From positions 1-64,000 of the forward strand of contig DATLRV010000003.1 of NCBI GenBank assembly GCA_035534455.1: a stretch of 64,000 nt of DNA, written 5' to 3'. This document shows positions 31,897-40,897 of this stretch, in pieces. The notes under the pieces are model-generated. The model was given only the letters and a program-made list of their open reading frames with translations. It had not been told where the DNA came from and made no database searches. Source of the stretch: JAJYVT01 sp035534455 (GTDB lineage Bacteria > Actinomycetota > Acidimicrobiia > Acidimicrobiales > RAAP-2). The translations under genes and the position numbers were made by a program. The first letter of the stretch is position 1, and the number at the start of each line of letters is the position of its first letter.

Positions 31897-31944
31897 GCCC
31901 GTCGAGTGAGCCCGTCGAGTGAGCCCGTCGAGTGAGCCCGTCGA
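31893..31944. repeat. Four tandem copies of a 13-bp unit across a stop codon
   Basis: GTGAGCCCGTCGA is repeated four times without change. The first copy contains the TGA stop of the cyclase-family gene. Every copy carries TGA, but the 13-base period puts it in successive frames, so ribosomes in any frame would terminate. It is probably a recent slippage expansion. Confidence 0.92.
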
Positions 31945-31985
31945 GGGAATCGGTGACGCGGACGCGACCATGACGCGTGACAGCC

Positions 31986-32014
31986 TTGCGATTACACTCG
32001 CCCTGTGAGATAGT
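31986..32014 (+). promoter_or_regulatory. Promoter candidate for the peptide importer operon
   Basis: TTGCGA at 31986-31991 and GATAGT at 32009-32014 are separated by 17 bases, about 150 bases upstream of the binding-protein ATG. The match to sigma70 consensus is partial and was judged by eye. Confidence 0.3.
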
Positions 32015-32162
32015 TCGGGACTGAAATCGGATTGGGAGGCGCCGAAGCTGGAAGGAAGCGTTCCTCCCTGCCACCGAAACCGCCGGAATACGTCTTCGCG
32101 GCGTCCGATATCGACGTTGGTACCGGTGCCCGGAAATTGCTTCAGAGGGGGGCGACGGCTAG

Positions 32163-34007
32163 ATGAAGGCACGTAGCTCACGTGTGCTCGTTGGGTTCGC
32201 GACGGTCCTGTCGCTCGCGATGCTCACGGTGGGAATGGTGAACGTGGTGCCGGCCGCGGCGCACGCCAAGGCGGGGAAGGCGAGCGGGAACGCCACCTTC
32301 GCCGAGCTGGTCGGCGAGCCGCCCACCTACTTCTTCCCGATGTACACGGCGTCGTACTGGACAACCGCCTACATCCCCTGGGTCTCCTACCTCATGTGGC
32401 CTCCCGTCTACCAGTGGGGGAAGAACGGGAAGACCCAGTTCAACCCGACAACCTCGCTCGCGGACGCTCCCGTGTTCTCGAAGAACGCGACAGGGGACAC
32501 CGTGGTGACAGTCACGCTCAAGAGCCGGGAGTGGTCGGACGGCCAGCCGGTTACCACCCGTGACGTCCAGTTCTGGATGAACCTGCTCGAGGTCGCCAAG
32601 ACAACATTCGCGGCGTACGTGCCCGGCTCGTTCCCCGACAACGTCAAGCAGATCAACTACCTGTCGACGACCAAGTACCAGATCGTGTTCAACGGCACGT
32701 ACAGCACGTACTGGCTCCTCGGCAACGAGCTCGACCAGATCACGCCGATGCCGCAGCACGCGTGGGACAAGACGTCGGCGAGCGGGCCGGTCGGGAACTA
32801 CGACATGACACCGAAGGGCGCGAAGGACGTCTACAAGTTCCTGCAGAGCGAGGCGAAGAAGGCGTCGACACTCGCGGGCAGCCCGCTGTGGAAGGTCGTC
32901 GACGGTCCGTTCGTGGTGAAGTCGTTCAACTCGACGAACGGCCAGATGTCGATGACTCCCAATCCGAAGTACCCGTGGCCGCAGTCACAGAAGATCTCGG
33001 AGTTCACCGAGGTCCCCTTCACGAGCACAACGGCCGAGCTCGACGCCCTCGAGAGCGGCCAGCTCGACGTCGGCTACGTCCCGTTCACATCGCTGAAGGC
33101 CATCCCCCGGCTCGAGTCCGAGGGGTACAAGATCTCCTACTGGACCCAGGCCGCCTTCGGCGGGCTGATCCTGAACTACGCGAAGAGCGACACCGCGGCG
33201 CCGATCCTGTCCCAGCTCTACGTGCGCCAGGCCCTCACGCACCTGGTCAACTTCAAGCAGATCATCCAGAAGATCTACCACGGTCATGCGTCGTATGCGT
33301 CGAGCCCGGTCCCGAACCCCAACACAAAGGGGCAGAACGTGACGGCGATCGGGAAGAAGGACCCCTACCCCTACAGCATCTCGGCGGCGAAGAGCCTCTT
33401 GACCAAGCACGGGTGGCACGTCGTGCCCAACGGCACCTCGACGTGCACGCGACCCGGGACAGGTCCCAAGGACTGCGGGAAGGGGATCAAGAAGGGCGCA
33501 AAGCTGGAGTTCCGCATCGTCGGCACCCAGTCGGCCAGCACACAGTATTCCCTCTTGCAGTACGTCGACTCGCAGTTCAGCAACATCGGGGCGAGCATGA
33601 AGGTGAAGCTCGTCCCGCAGGGGAACCTGTCGTCACTGGCCGCCCAGTGCTCGGGGAAGGTCACCAAGTGCAGCTGGGACATGGAGCTGTGGATGGGCGA
33701 GTGGCCGCTCGGCTGGACCCCGTACGTCGAGACGGGCGGCAACACCTTCTACTGCGGGGCGGCGTCCAACTACGGCGCCTACTGCACACAGAAGACCATG
33801 GACGCGATGATCAACGCCAACCACCAGAGCTCCCAGCCGATCGCGGCCCTGAAGAAGTGGGAGAACTACATGGCGAAGCAGCAGATCCAGATCTTCATGC
33901 CCATGCCCGCCTACCGTGTCGTTGCCTACAAGAAGACACTCCACGGCGTGACGCCGCTCGACCCGTACCTCCAGATCTACCCGCAGAACTGGTACTTCTC
34001 GAAGTGA
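32163..34007 (+). CDS. ABC importer solute-binding protein, family 5 (peptide type)
   Basis: The 614-residue exported protein has a signal peptide of about 36 residues (basic start, VLVGFATVLSLAMLTVGMV, cleavage likely after AAAHA) and no lipobox Cys. The mature part has DppA/OppA-type features: FSKNATGDTVVTVTLKSREW, WSDGQPVTTRDVQFW, YVRQALTHLVNFKQII, and FMPMPAYRVVAYKK near the C-terminus. It probably binds peptides, but family 5 proteins also take nickel complexes and sugars. The permease pair and double ATPase follow directly. Confidence 0.9.
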   Translation: MKARSSRVLVGFATVLSLAMLTVGMVNVVPAAAHAKAGKASGNATFAELVGEPPTYFFPMYTASYWTTAYIPWVSYLMWPPVYQWGKNGKTQFNPTTSLADAPVFSKNATGDTVVTVTLKSREWSDGQPVTTRDVQFWMNLLEVAKTTFAAYVPGSFPDNVKQINYLSTTKYQIVFNGTYSTYWLLGNELDQITPMPQHAWDKTSASGPVGNYDMTPKGAKDVYKFLQSEAKKASTLAGSPLWKVVDGPFVVKSFNSTNGQMSMTPNPKYPWPQSQKISEFTEVPFTSTTAELDALESGQLDVGYVPFTSLKAIPRLESEGYKISYWTQAAFGGLILNYAKSDTAAPILSQLYVRQALTHLVNFKQIIQKIYHGHASYASSPVPNPNTKGQNVTAIGKKDPYPYSISAAKSLLTKHGWHVVPNGTSTCTRPGTGPKDCGKGIKKGAKLEFRIVGTQSASTQYSLLQYVDSQFSNIGASMKVKLVPQGNLSSLAAQCSGKVTKCSWDMELWMGEWPLGWTPYVETGGNTFYCGAASNYGAYCTQKTMDAMINANHQSSQPIAALKKWENYMAKQQIQIFMPMPAYRVVAYKKTLHGVTPLDPYLQIYPQNWYFSK

Positions 34008-34125
34008 TCGGCCACGCCGTCCCCGCACCGGTGGCGAGACCTGGACCGCACGACGGGCTGGCGCGACGCCGCTAGGTCGATGGTGACGTCGCCGGCTGCA
34101 CCGGGGCCAGGGAGGGCCTGAACCG

Positions 34126-35073
34126 ATGCTCGCGTACATCGCGCGGCGGCTCCTCCAGGCGGTCATCGTCGTGGTCGGCGTGACGCTGGTCGTCTTCCTG
34201 CTGATCCACCTGTTGCCCGGCGGCCCGGCCCGGGCGGCGCTCGGCCCCCGGGCCACCAAGGCGGCGATCGCCAACTTCAACGTCGCCAACGGGTACAACC
34301 GGGCGGTCCCCGTCCAGTACGGCCTCTACGTCTGGCACCTGGTGCACGGGAACCTGGGGTACTCCTACCACTACAACCAGTCGGTGCTCTCGCTCCTCGA
34401 GGCGAACCTGCCCAAGAGCGCCCTCCTCGTCGGACTGGCCTTCGTCCTCTCGCTGGTGGTCGGGGTCCCGCTCGGCCTCTACCAGGCGATCCGGCGGAAC
34501 AAGTTCGCCGACCACGCGATCACGACGTTCGCCTTCGCCGGGTACGCGATGCCCAACTTCTGGGCGGGGATGCTCCTCATCCTTGCGTTCGCGATCAGCC
34601 TGCACGTGCTTCCCGCCGAGGCGCCGCAGGCGTCGTCGGTCGCCTCGATCCTGGCGGACCCGCGCGCGCTGGTGCTCCCCGTCGTGACGCTGGCGCTCGT
34701 GAGCTTCGCCCAGTTCAGCCGGTTCATGCGCTCGTCGGCGATCGAGAACCTGGTGCAGGACTACATCCGCACCGCGCGGGCCAAGGGGATCTCCAACACG
34801 CGGGTGGTGTTCCGACACCTGTTGCCCAACTCGGTCACCCCGATCATCACGCTCATCGGCCTGACACTGCCGATCATCCTCTCGGGCGCCATCGTCATCG
34901 AGGCGCTGTTCAACTATCCGGGGATGGGCTATCTGTTGTGGGAGGCGGCGCTCAGACAGGACTACCCGTTGCTGATGGGTTTCACGATCGTGGTCGGCGT
35001 CGCGACGGTGATGGGCAGCCTCCTCGCCGACCTCCTCTACGCGGCGGTCGACCCGAGGGTCCGCTATGACTGA
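34126..35073 (+). CDS. Peptide ABC importer, permease 1 (DppB type)
   Basis: The 315-residue permease begins MLAYIARRLLQAVIVVVGVT, the hallmark first helix of DppB/OppB. It has VFLLIHLLPGGPARAALG, six predicted membrane segments, and the EAA-loop region ARAKGISNTRVVFRHLLPNS. It ends YAAVDPRVRYD as usual for the family. It overlaps the dppC-like start by 8 bases. Confidence 0.93.
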   Translation: MLAYIARRLLQAVIVVVGVTLVVFLLIHLLPGGPARAALGPRATKAAIANFNVANGYNRAVPVQYGLYVWHLVHGNLGYSYHYNQSVLSLLEANLPKSALLVGLAFVLSLVVGVPLGLYQAIRRNKFADHAITTFAFAGYAMPNFWAGMLLILAFAISLHVLPAEAPQASSVASILADPRALVLPVVTLALVSFAQFSRFMRSSAIENLVQDYIRTARAKGISNTRVVFRHLLPNSVTPIITLIGLTLPIILSGAIVIEALFNYPGMGYLLWEAALRQDYPLLMGFTIVVGVATVMGSLLADLLYAAVDPRVRYD

Positions 35074-36043
35074 CCGGACGCAGGTTCCCGGCGTCCCGGT
35101 GGTCGGCGGCGGCATGGCCACGCTGCTCGGGACCCCCGTGGTCGCCACAGTCGTCGCCGGGCCGACAGGCGCCGAAGGCGGGGAGGTGACGTCGTCGGGG
35201 AGCATGGTCCGGCTGTTCCTCTCGGTCTTCGCCGAGAACCGCCTGGCGCTCGTCGGTGCCGCGACGATCGTCGCGATCGTGCTCTTCTGCTTCCTCGGGC
35301 CGGTCTTGTACCACACCGACCAGGTGCACACGAACCTGCTCACAGCCAACCTCCCGCCGGGCGGCGCGCACCCGCTCGGCACCGACAACGTCGGGTACGA
35401 CGTCCTCGGCAGGCTGATGGTCGGCGGGCAGGTCGCGCTGGAGGTCGGCCTCGGGGCGGCGCTGCTGTCGAGCCTGCTCGGGGCGGCATGGGGCGCGGTG
35501 GCCGGCTTCTTCGGCCGGTGGATCGACTCGGTGATGATGCGCGTCGTCGACTCCGTCTACGCCATCCCGCCGCTGCTCCTCATGCTCTTGATGGTGACCA
35601 TCTTCTCGCCGACCACGCTCATGTTCATCATCGTGGTCGCGGTCGTCTCGTGGCTGCCGACGGCCAGGCTCGTGCGCGGGGAGTCGCTCTCGGTGAGGAC
35701 CCGTGAGTACATCGAGGCGGCACGGGGGGCCGGCGTAACGAGCACCAAGGTGATCGTCCGCCACATCATCCCGAACGTCATGGGGACGATCGTCGTCCAG
35801 ACGACGCTTCAGGTCGCCAACGCCATCCTGCTGCTCGCCGGCGTGAGCTTCCTCGGCCTCGGGACGCCGCCCCCGTCGACGAGCTGGGGGGCGATGCTGA
35901 ACAACGGCCTGAACTTCATCTACGACGGCTACTGGTGGCTGATCTACCCCGCGGGCGTCGCGATCGTGCTCACGGTGCTCGCGTTCAACTTCGTGGGCGA
36001 CGCGCTCCGCGACGCCCTCGACGTCAGACTGCAACGGCACTGA
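35066..36043 (+). CDS. Peptide ABC importer, permease 2 (DppC type)
   Basis: The 325-residue permease has an extended N-terminus of about 45 residues (VVGGGMATLLGTPVVATVVA), longer than usual. A first helix LALVGAATIVAIVLFCFLGP is followed by the DppC landmarks HPLGTDNVGYDVLGRLMVGG and ARGAGVTSTKVIVRHIIPNV (EAA loop). It ends NFVGDALRDALDVRL. It forms the channel with the upstream permease. Confidence 0.93.
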   Translation: MTDRTQVPGVPVVGGGMATLLGTPVVATVVAGPTGAEGGEVTSSGSMVRLFLSVFAENRLALVGAATIVAIVLFCFLGPVLYHTDQVHTNLLTANLPPGGAHPLGTDNVGYDVLGRLMVGGQVALEVGLGAALLSSLLGAAWGAVAGFFGRWIDSVMMRVVDSVYAIPPLLLMLLMVTIFSPTTLMFIIVVAVVSWLPTARLVRGESLSVRTREYIEAARGAGVTSTKVIVRHIIPNVMGTIVVQTTLQVANAILLLAGVSFLGLGTPPPSTSWGAMLNNGLNFIYDGYWWLIYPAGVAIVLTVLAFNFVGDALRDALDVRLQRH

Positions 36044-36087
36044 GGCCGCGATGGGATCGTGTGGACCGGCAGGAGAGATGGGGTCCG

Positions 36088-38238
36088 ATGGCTGGTGAGC
36101 TCCTCGGGATCACGGACCTCCAGGTCGACATCCCCGTGCGCGGGGGAACGGTGCACGCGGTCGGTGGCGTGTCGCTCTCGGTCCGCCCCGGCGAGACGGT
36201 CGGCGTGGTCGGCGAGTCGGGCTCGGGCAAGACGATGGTCGCGATGTCGGTCATGCGGCTCCTGCCGCCCAACGCGCGCATCTCGGCGGGGTCGATCAGG
36301 ATCCTCGGCAACGACGTCACGGCCGTCAGCGAGAAGCAGATGCGCCAGGTGCGCGGACGCGACGTCGGGATGGTGTTCCAGGACCCGATGACCTCGCTCA
36401 ACCCGTTGATGACGCTCGGCGCCCAGATCGCCGAGCCCGTGCGCGCCCACAACCGCGTCACGAAAGCGCAGGCGATGGCGCGAGCCGAGGAGGTGCTCGG
36501 GCTGGTCGGGATGCCGCGACCGGCCGAGCGGCTCCGCAGCCATCCGCACGAGCTCTCGGGGGGCCTCCGACAGCGGGCGATGATCGCGATGGCGCTCGCC
36601 TGCTCGCCGAAGCTCCTGATCGCCGACGAGCCGACCACCGCGCTCGACGTCACGATCCAGGACCAGATCCTCGCGCTCCTCGACGACCTCCGGGCGCGCT
36701 TCGACATGGGCCTGTTGCTCATCACCCACGACATGGGCGTGATCGCCGACCGGGCGGACCACGTCGCGGTGATGTACGCGGGACGGCTCGTCGAGACCGG
36801 CGACGTGGCGACCATCTTCGGCGAGATGCGCCACCCCTACACCCAGGCGCTGCTCGAGTCGATCCCCGGCCTGCAGGCCGACCGTGCGAAGGCCCTCTAC
36901 AGCATCCCGGGCACCCCCCCGGACCTCACCAGACCGCCGACCGGCTGCCGGTTCGCGGCGCGGTGCCGTTACACGCAGCAGAAGTGCCTGGACGAGGATC
37001 CTCCCCTCACCGACGACGGCAGCGGGCACCAGTTCGCCTGCCACTTCCCCGTCGACGGCCGGCGTGCGCAGCACCTGATCGGCGTGGACGTCGCCCTGCG
37101 AGGTGACGCCCGGGGAAGCCGGGCCGCCGCGGCCGCGGCCGTGGCCGTGGCGCCGACGGCGACGGCGGCGACAGGCACGGACGGCGGCGGTGATGCCGGC
37201 CCGTCCGACGGGCGCGTGCTCCTCCACCTCGAGGACGTGGTGAAGGAGTTCCCGATCAAGAAGGGCTTCCTGCGCCGGACGGTCGGGTCGGTGAAGGCCG
37301 TCTCCGGGGTCACCCTGTCGATCGGGGTCGGCGAGACCCTCGGGCTCGTCGGCGAGTCGGGTTGCGGGAAGACGACGCTCGGCCGCGTCATGGTCGGGCT
37401 GCTCCAGCCGGACTCCGGGACCATCGAATTCGACGGCGTCGCCACCGCCGTCCGCGGGGTCGCCCTCAAGCGGCACCGCAAGGACGTCCAGCTCATGTTC
37501 CAGGACCCGTACGCGTCGCTCGATCCCCGGATGCGCGTCGCGTCGATCCTGAGGGAGCCCCTCAACGCGCAGAAGATCGGCGACCGGCGAGAGCGCACAG
37601 CCCGGATCCGGCAGCTCCTCGACGAGGTCGGCCTGCCGCGCCGTGCGCTCGGGCTGTACCCGCACGAGTTCTCCGGCGGCCAGCGCCAGCGGATCGGTCT
37701 CGCACGGGCGCTCACCGTCGAGCCCCGGCTCGTGGTCGCCGACGAGCCGGTGTCCGCGCTGGACGTCTCCATCCAGTCGCAGATCCTGAACCTGATGTGG
37801 CGCCTGCAGACCGAGCGGGAGCTCAGCTACGTCCTCATCTCGCACGACCTGTCGGTGGTGCGGTACCTCGCCGACCGGGTCGGCGTCATGTACCTCGGCA
37901 AGCTCGTCGAGGTCGGCCCGGTCGCCGACGTCTACGAGCACAGCGCCCACCCGTATACGGCCGGGCTGCTCGAGGCCATCCCCACTCCCGACCCCTCCAG
38001 GCGCGGCACGAGGACGCCCAAGGTGCGCGGCGAGCTGCCGTCCCCGTCGAACCCGCCGTCCGGCTGCCGGTTCCGCACCCGGTGCGCCCGCGCGCAGGAG
38101 ATCTGCGCGCACGAGGAGCCACCGCTCCGGGCGTTCGGCCACGAGGGCCACCTCGCCGCGTGCCACTTCCCGCTCGTCGAGCCGCTCCCGCCGTCCGCCG
38201 CCGGGCCGCGGTCGGTCACCCGGACCGTCAGGCCGTGA
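36088..38238 (+). CDS. Peptide ABC importer, fused double ATPase (DppD-DppF)
   Basis: The 716-residue protein carries two complete ATPases. Domain 1 has GESGSGKTM, LSGGLRQRAMIAMAL and LLIADEPTTALDVT; domain 2 has GESGCGKTT, FSGGQRQRIGLARAL and LVVADEPVSALDVS. Each half ends with the oligopeptide C-terminal extension and its Cys set (CRFAARCRYTQQKC and CRFRTRCARAQEIC), which in DppD/DppF holds an iron-sulfur cluster. An Ala/Thr-rich linker joins the halves. Fusion gives one chain where many bacteria use two. The ATG at 36088 is chosen; an in-frame GTG at 36061 is possible. Confidence 0.93.
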   Translation: MAGELLGITDLQVDIPVRGGTVHAVGGVSLSVRPGETVGVVGESGSGKTMVAMSVMRLLPPNARISAGSIRILGNDVTAVSEKQMRQVRGRDVGMVFQDPMTSLNPLMTLGAQIAEPVRAHNRVTKAQAMARAEEVLGLVGMPRPAERLRSHPHELSGGLRQRAMIAMALACSPKLLIADEPTTALDVTIQDQILALLDDLRARFDMGLLLITHDMGVIADRADHVAVMYAGRLVETGDVATIFGEMRHPYTQALLESIPGLQADRAKALYSIPGTPPDLTRPPTGCRFAARCRYTQQKCLDEDPPLTDDGSGHQFACHFPVDGRRAQHLIGVDVALRGDARGSRAAAAAAVAVAPTATAATGTDGGGDAGPSDGRVLLHLEDVVKEFPIKKGFLRRTVGSVKAVSGVTLSIGVGETLGLVGESGCGKTTLGRVMVGLLQPDSGTIEFDGVATAVRGVALKRHRKDVQLMFQDPYASLDPRMRVASILREPLNAQKIGDRRERTARIRQLLDEVGLPRRALGLYPHEFSGGQRQRIGLARALTVEPRLVVADEPVSALDVSIQSQILNLMWRLQTERELSYVLISHDLSVVRYLADRVGVMYLGKLVEVGPVADVYEHSAHPYTAGLLEAIPTPDPSRRGTRTPKVRGELPSPSNPPSGCRFRTRCARAQEICAHEEPPLRAFGHEGHLAACHFPLVEPLPPSAAGPRSVTRTVRP

Positions 38239-38891
38239 GCGCGCCGAACCCCGCGCCGCGCACCCGCGTGCGCCGGTTGCGCGAGCTCCAGGTGGACGAG
38301 CGCGGCGCGCTCGACGCGCTGCTCGACGAGGTGCTGGTCGCCCACGTCGGCCTGCTCGCAGACGGGCAACCCCTCGTTCTCCCGACGGCCTTCGCGCGTG
38401 ACGGCGACCGGCTCTTGGTCCACGGCTCCACGGGCTCTGGCTGGATGCGTGTCGCGGCGGAGGCCGTCCCGGCGTGCGTGACGGTGACCGCGCTCGACGG
38501 GCTCGTCGTGGCTCGGTCGGCGTTCGAGTCCTCGATGCGGTACCGGAGCGCCGCGGTGTTCGGCGCGCTCCGCCCGCTCGAGGCCTGCACACGGGACCGC
38601 GCGCTCGAGGTCATCACCGACAAGCTCCTGCCCGGACGCCGCACGGAGGTCCGGGCCTCGACGGCTGGCGAGCTCCGCCAGACGCTCGTGCTCGAGATGC
38701 CGATCGAGCACTGGTCCCTGAAGGTGTCCGACGGCTGGTCGGAGGACCCCGAGGAGGACCGCAGAGGGCCGGCGTGGGCGGGGGTCGTCCCGCTGCGGAC
38801 GTCCGCGTCGCCGCCGCTGGCTGCGCCCGACCTCTCCGACGGGATCGACGTACCCGCCTCCGTCGAGGCGTTCGTGCGCGCCCGGGCCTGA
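38235..38891 (+). CDS. FMN split-barrel (pyridoxamine 5'-phosphate oxidase-like) protein
   Basis: The 218-residue protein has a split-barrel pattern typical of PNPOx-like flavoproteins: LLDEVLVAHVGLLADGQPLV, PTAFARDGDRLLVHGSTGSG, CVTVTALDGLVVARSAFESS, MRYRSAAVFG and LEMPIEHWSLKVSDGW. Relatives include nitroimidazole-resistance NimA-like proteins and flavin/F420-binding reductases. The GTG at 38235 overlaps the importer stop (GTGA), so it is translated with the transporter. The substrate is unknown. Confidence 0.8.
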   Translation: MSAPNPAPRTRVRRLRELQVDERGALDALLDEVLVAHVGLLADGQPLVLPTAFARDGDRLLVHGSTGSGWMRVAAEAVPACVTVTALDGLVVARSAFESSMRYRSAAVFGALRPLEACTRDRALEVITDKLLPGRRTEVRASTAGELRQTLVLEMPIEHWSLKVSDGWSEDPEEDRRGPAWAGVVPLRTSASPPLAAPDLSDGIDVPASVEAFVRARA

Positions 38892-38895
38892 CGAC

Positions 38896-40092
38896 GTGGC
38901 GATGGCGGGGGCCGGCGCGTCGGCCGGGTGGCCTGCGGCCCACGGCGAGGAATACCCGCGGTTCTCCGACGACGAGATTGCGCGGCGGTGGGCGGCCGCG
39001 GCGGCGGCGCTCGAGCGCGCGGGGGCCGACGCGCTCCTCGCCTACGGGGCCGACCGCGCCGGTGCGGCCGTGCAGTGGCTGAGCGAGTGGCCCGTCACCC
39101 GCGAGGCGGCGCTCGTCTGGTTCCCCGGCGACGGGCCGCCGCTCCTGTGGGTGCAGTTCGCGAACCACGTGGACAACGCGGCGCGACTGGCGTCGGGCTG
39201 CGAGGTCCGGTGGGGCGGCGAGTCGACGGCGGCGACCGTGGCCGACGAGCTGCGGGCGCGCCGCCGCGGCGGTCTCCGGCTCGGCGTCGTGGGACCGCTC
39301 CCGGCGCGCGCCGCGGGCGAGCTGGAGGGGGCGGGTGCCGCACTGGTGTTCTGCGACAGGGAGCTCCAGCGCCTGCGCGTGGTCAAGTCCGACGAGGAGC
39401 TCGACTGGGTTCGCCGCGGTGCGGCGCTCACCGACGCTGCGGTGGAGGCGATGGCGCGCCACGCGCACGCCGGGACGAGCGAGGCAGAGCTCGGCGCCAT
39501 CGTCGAGCGCGCCTACGCGGGGCAGGGCGGGACGACGCACATCCACTACTTCGGTGCGACCTCGATGGACCGGCCCGCCATGCGTGTCCCGGCCCAGTGG
39601 CCGGCGACCCGGCGGCTGCGACCCGGCGACGCGCTCTTCTGCGAGGTCAGCGCCAGCTGGTGGGGGTACCCCGGCCAGCTCCTCCGGACGTTCACGGTGG
39701 AGGAGCCGCCCAACCCGCTCTTCCGCGAGCTCCACGACGTCGCGACCGACGCCTTCGAGGTCGTCGCCGCGAAGGTCGCCCCGGGCACGACCGGTGCCGA
39801 GCTGGCCGCGGCCGCGGCGCGGGTCGTCGAGGGTGCGGGCCTCGCGACCTGCGACGACGTCGTCCACGGCTTCGTCGGGGGCTACCTCCCGCCCGTGGTC
39901 CCCGGCGGCGGGCGCCCCGGGCGCCACGACGCGTTCGTGCTGGAAGCGGGCATGACCCTCGTGGTGCAGCCGAACGTCACCACGCCCGACGGCACCGCCG
40001 GCGTCCAGACGGGAGAGCTGTTGCTGGTGACCGCCGGGGGATACGAGCGACTCCATGCGTACCCTCCGGGGCTGGGCCTGCTCGGTCGCTGA
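38896..40092 (+). CDS. M24-family (creatinase/aminopeptidase P fold) protein lacking canonical metal ligands
   Basis: The 398-residue protein has the two-domain M24B layout: an N-terminal creatinase-like domain (FSDDEIARRWAAAAAALERA, LLAYG) and a C-terminal pita-bread domain starting at LRVVKSDEELDWVRRGAALT. The five metal ligands of Xaa-Pro peptidases are largely replaced: the DFG...D...T region reads CEVSASWWGYPGQLLRTFTV, and the usual EPG is VQPNV. The catalytic-type HG (DVVHGFVGG) remains. Metal-free family members such as creatinase also lack the ligands, so a C-N hydrolase role is possible. It follows the peptide importer and flavoprotein closely (4-base gap). Confidence 0.78.
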   Translation: MAMAGAGASAGWPAAHGEEYPRFSDDEIARRWAAAAAALERAGADALLAYGADRAGAAVQWLSEWPVTREAALVWFPGDGPPLLWVQFANHVDNAARLASGCEVRWGGESTAATVADELRARRRGGLRLGVVGPLPARAAGELEGAGAALVFCDRELQRLRVVKSDEELDWVRRGAALTDAAVEAMARHAHAGTSEAELGAIVERAYAGQGGTTHIHYFGATSMDRPAMRVPAQWPATRRLRPGDALFCEVSASWWGYPGQLLRTFTVEEPPNPLFRELHDVATDAFEVVAAKVAPGTTGAELAAAAARVVEGAGLATCDDVVHGFVGGYLPPVVPGGGRPGRHDAFVLEAGMTLVVQPNVTTPDGTAGVQTGELLLVTAGGYERLHAYPPGLGLLGR

Positions 40093-40448
40093 CGGCGGCG
40101 TCTGCCGCGCCGTCACCGCGAGCACCCCAGGCGGCGGGCCCCCGGTCGACCATGCCCGAACCGGGAGCCCGGCGGCGAGCGGGAGCACGGTGCTCGAGGG
40201 GACCCTGACGAGATCGCGCCAGGACACCGTCGCGGCGTGGAGCCGCCCGAGGCGGCTCAGCCATCCTGGGTCCGTGGTCGTCCGGGTACGCGGGCGCGGC
40301 GGTCGCTCCGGTCTCGGCATCCGCCAAGTAGGGTGCCGCGCGCCGAGCGGTGACGAACGTACGGCCGCCGTTTTCGCTGAACGGGCCTACGCGTTTGCCA
40401 CGCGGCCCGCTACTGGCAAGATGACTCGGTAGCGGTACGGTCTGAAGA
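40093..40448. other. Intergenic region, no gene supported
   Basis: The 356 bases between the M24 gene and the small secreted protein contain only overlapping open frames without ribosome sites. The last 100 bases are AT-richer and probably hold the promoter of the downstream gene, but I could not assign -35 and -10 boxes with confidence. Confidence 0.5.
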
Positions 40449-40451
40449 GTG

Positions 40452-40853
40452 ATGTACCGAAAGGCAGTTGCCCTCGTCCTGGGAACGGTGGCGCTCGCCG
40501 CTCTGAGCGCTTCCCTCGCGGCGACCCGGGCCAGCGTGCCGGTGCAACATCCCGTCGCAAGCGTGCTCCACCCGACCGCAAGCGATCTCTGTCACGCGGC
40601 TTTCGGTTCGAGGTCGCTCAACGCCAAGCTCACGTCGGTGCAAGTTGTCCGGGCCGTTCGATTTGGTCCAGGCTTTGCACCCGCTCGCCATGCATTTCCT
40701 GCGACACCTGTCAGCCAGGTCGCTGCCTGGTGCTGGACGGGGAAACCGGGCGACTACAGGCTCTACGCAGTTGCTGGAAACCACGAGCCGGTGCACATCG
40801 AGGGTGTGGCGTTCGACAAGGTGCCGCCACCGGGGCCTGCGGCGATACCTTGA
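40452..40853 (+). CDS. Small secreted protein of unknown function
   Basis: The 133-residue product begins MYRKAVALVLGTVALAALSA, a clear Sec signal peptide, with a likely cleavage site after LAATRA. The mature part has two Cys (DLCHAAFG and AAWCWTGKPGDYRLYAVA), which could form a disulfide, and ends in PPPGPAAIP. No family is recognised. A GTG directly before the ATG (40449) is an alternative start. It converges with the STAS-domain gene. Confidence 0.6.
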   Translation: MYRKAVALVLGTVALAALSASLAATRASVPVQHPVASVLHPTASDLCHAAFGSRSLNAKLTSVQVVRAVRFGPGFAPARHAFPATPVSQVAAWCWTGKPGDYRLYAVAGNHEPVHIEGVAFDKVPPPGPAAIP

Positions 40854-40897
40854 CGTAAGACGACGTAAACAAGAGTGGGTCCGGGGGCGCCTCACGT

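Noticed and set aside
35944..38592. Very long open frame antisense to the peptide-importer ATPase
   Set aside because: It is a GC-rich shadow frame with arginine/glycine/proline-rich translation and no domains; similar antisense frames cover most real genes here.
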